Shown piece by piece: positions 62,472 to 64,000 of a DNA stretch of 64,000 bases (positions within the stretch are counted from its first letter, which is position 1; each line of letters begins with the position of its first letter). The position numbers and the translations under genes are program-made. This DNA comes from Paraburkholderia sp. FT54. GTDB taxonomy: Bacteria > Pseudomonadota > Gammaproteobacteria > Burkholderiales > Burkholderiaceae. The stretch is taken from the NCBI RefSeq assembly GCF_031585635.1, contig NZ_CP134195.1, positions 2,108,001 through 2,172,000 of the forward strand. Direction: 5' to 3'. Below the pieces are notes generated by a model. The model saw only the letters and a program-made list of their open reading frames with translations. It ran no database searches and was not told where the DNA came from.

Positions 62472-64000
62472 TCAGTCGAGTGCGAATTCGGTGCGCCAGT
62501 CGCCCTCCTCCACCAGTTCCGGCTGATCGGCCTTGCGCAGCACGAAGTTGCCCAACACGAGGTAATCCATCTGAGTGCGCATGAAGCAGAGGTAAGCATT
62601 CGACGGCGTCTCGACGATCGGCTCCCCGCGCACGTTGAACGACGTGTTGACGAGGACCGGATAGTTCGTCTGTTGATGGAACGCTTCGAGAAGCTGCCTG
62701 AAGCGTGGATTCGCGTCCTTGCCCACCGTCTGAACGCGCGCCGAGAAATCGACGTGTGTGACGGCGGGAATCGACGAGCGCACGCAGTTAAGCAGATCGA
62801 TGCCAGTCAGCGCTTGCTGCGACGCGCTGACCGGCTTGCGATGGGTGGGCTGGACATCGACGACGAACAGCATGTACGGGCTCGCGCTGTCCAGACTGAA
62901 CCACTCTTTCGCGTGCTCCTCCAGCACGGCCGGCGCGAACGGCCGGAACGACTCGCGGTTCTTGATCTTGAGATTCATCACGCTTTGCATCGTCTGGTTG
63001 CGCGGATCGCCGAGAATCGAGCGCGCGCCCAGTGCACGCGGCCCAAATTCCATGCGGCCCTGAAACCAGCCGACCACATTGCCCTCCGCGAGCAACCCGG
63101 CGACATGGGCCGGCAGAGCCTCGTCGGAGAGCCGCTCGAACACCGCACCGTGGCCGTTGAGAACGACCTCGATTTCCGCATTGCTATAGGACGTGCCGAG
63201 CAGCGTCGCTTTCATCCGGTCCGTCGATCCGAGCGTACGAGCGTGCCCCATCTGCATGTGCCAGCCCGCGAGCGCCGCCCCAAGCGCGCCACCTGCATCG
63301 CCGGCGGCTGGCTGCACCCAGATTCGGTCGAAGACCCGCGCCTTGAGTAGCTTGCCGTTCGCGACGCAATTCAGCGCGACGCCGCCCGCAAGACACAAGT
63401 TGCGCTGGCCCGTCTGCTTGCGTATCGTGCGGCCGATGCGCAGCATCGCTTCCTCGAGCACGCGCTGCACCGACGCGGCGAGGTCGAACTCACGCTTCGT
63501 GATGCGGCTCTCGGATGCGCGGCGTGGCCCGCCAAATAGCGTCGCGAACTCGTCGCTGACCATGCAGTTGCCGACTGCGTAATCAAGGTACTTCATGTTC
63601 AACCAGAAACTACCGTCCGGCTTCAGGTCGATCAGGTTGTCGAGAATCATGTCGTAGTAGACCGGCTCACCATACGGCGCGAGCCCCATCAACTTGTACT
63701 CGCCCGAATCGACCTTAAACCCACAGAAGTAGGTCATCGCTGAGTACAGCAGGCCGAGCGAGTGGGGAAAACGGATCTCCCAGACTGGGTGCAGGGTGTT
63801 CCGCTCACCAACCCACGCGCTGGTGGTCGCCCATTCGCCGACGCCGTCCACGCACAACACGGCTGCGTCCGGCAACGGACCCGGGAAGAACGCCGCCGAT
63901 GCATGCGACACATGATGATCGATGTAATGGACCGCCGGTACACGCGCGGATTCCCCAAAGCCCGTCTCCAGTTTCCGCCGAACTAGCCGTTTGACGAACA
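62472..64000 (-). CDS. NodU/TobZ-type carbamoyltransferase (5' end beyond window)
   Basis: About 509 residues are visible; the frame is open to the last base of the window, and residues upstream of the GTG at 63911 are clearly family sequence (VPAVHYIDHHVSHASAAFFP, the HHxSHA metal motif). The YrdC-like domain has QGRMEFGPRALGARSILGDP, KNRESFRPFAPAVLEEH and NTSFNVRGEPIVE. A canonical carbamoyltransferase of the NodU/CmcH class, expected to move carbamoyl from carbamoyl phosphate to a hydroxyl group. First visible gene of the minus-strand cluster. Confidence 0.93.
   Translation of the reverse strand, partial: FVKRLVRRKLETGFGESARVPAVHYIDHHVSHASAAFFPGPLPDAAVLCVDGVGEWATTSAWVGERNTLHPVWEIRFPHSLGLLYSAMTYFCGFKVDSGEYKLMGLAPYGEPVYYDMILDNLIDLKPDGSFWLNMKYLDYAVGNCMVSDEFATLFGGPRRASESRITKREFDLAASVQRVLEEAMLRIGRTIRKQTGQRNLCLAGGVALNCVANGKLLKARVFDRIWVQPAAGDAGGALGAALAGWHMQMGHARTLGSTDRMKATLLGTSYSNAEIEVVLNGHGAVFERLSDEALPAHVAGLLAEGNVVGWFQGRMEFGPRALGARSILGDPRNQTMQSVMNLKIKNRESFRPFAPAVLEEHAKEWFSLDSASPYMLFVVDVQPTHRKPVSASQQALTGIDLLNCVRSSIPAVTHVDFSARVQTVGKDANPRFRQLLEAFHQQTNYPVLVNTSFNVRGEPIVETPSNAYLCFMRTQMDYLVLGNFVLRKADQPELVEEGDWRTEFALD

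Noticed and set aside
1..64000. Search for CRISPR arrays, tRNA/rRNA genes, prophage or intact IS elements
   Set aside because: No regularly spaced repeats, cloverleaf-like sequences, transposases or phage structural genes were recognised by eye.

Overview
The window is a 64 kb piece of a high-GC betaproteobacterial chromosome. Gene content (FabV-type enoyl reductase, a glycolate oxidase operon next to malate synthase G, an assimilatory nitrate reductase fused to a CysJ-like flavoprotein, many LysR/GntR/AraC/MarR regulators) and codon use fit Burkholderiaceae, most likely Paraburkholderia; this is inference from content, not a database result. No rRNA, tRNA, CRISPR array or intact insertion sequence was recognised.

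Layout. 1-8 kb: the 3' part of an HD-domain gene, a small membrane protein, a MarR-controlled EmrAB-OMF tripartite efflux set with a shared operator-like motif in front of each gene, then azoreductase, cupin and a lipoprotein. 8-25 kb: ordinary metabolic genes: GH15 glucoamylase-like enzyme, ACS-type MFS transporter, PBP1A, FabV, a Rap1a-like secreted protein, GST, an AraC/SDR divergent pair, a PuuA-like glutamine synthetase with a class III aminotransferase and GntR regulator, LysR, trans-aconitate methyltransferase.

25.5-34.3 kb: a visibly more A+T-rich accessory island holding an unusual biosynthetic cluster. It encodes an AfsA-like (A-factor/butenolide synthase type) hot-dog protein, an Old Yellow Enzyme family reductase, two SDRs, two acyl carrier proteins, an adenylate-forming ligase and a KAS III enzyme. 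Several genes are coupled by ATGA overlaps. It is followed by a START-like protein and a second azoreductase. A gamma-butyrolactone, butenolide or related furanoid product is the natural hypothesis. The right flank carries an SRPBCC/ArsR pair and a decayed mgtC remnant.

35.8-46.7 kb: nitrate assimilation on the minus strand (nirB, nirD, nasA-flavoprotein fusion, narK). The region upstream of nirB shows a complete nitrogen-control architecture: two tandem NtrC-type boxes, a -24/-12 sigma-54 promoter, a 5' hairpin with an ANTAR-type hexaloop and a strong intrinsic terminator in the leader. A GAF-histidine kinase and a lone receiver protein follow. 46.8-55.4 kb: a MOSC protein and a FadR-type regulator divergent from glcDEF, glcG and malate synthase G, with two matching operator sites between them.

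55.8-64 kb: a second uncharacterised cluster on the minus strand, running off the window end. It contains two divergent NodU/TobZ-type carbamoyltransferases, an SGNH hydrolase, an ATP-grasp ligase, an MFS exporter, an alpha/beta hydrolase, a small membrane protein and a 37-residue cationic peptide gene with a near-perfect ribosome binding site. This looks like a pathway for a carbamoylated, amide-bonded or peptide-derived product or surface modification. The two clusters (25.5-34.3 kb and 55.8-64 kb) are the best candidates for undescribed systems.
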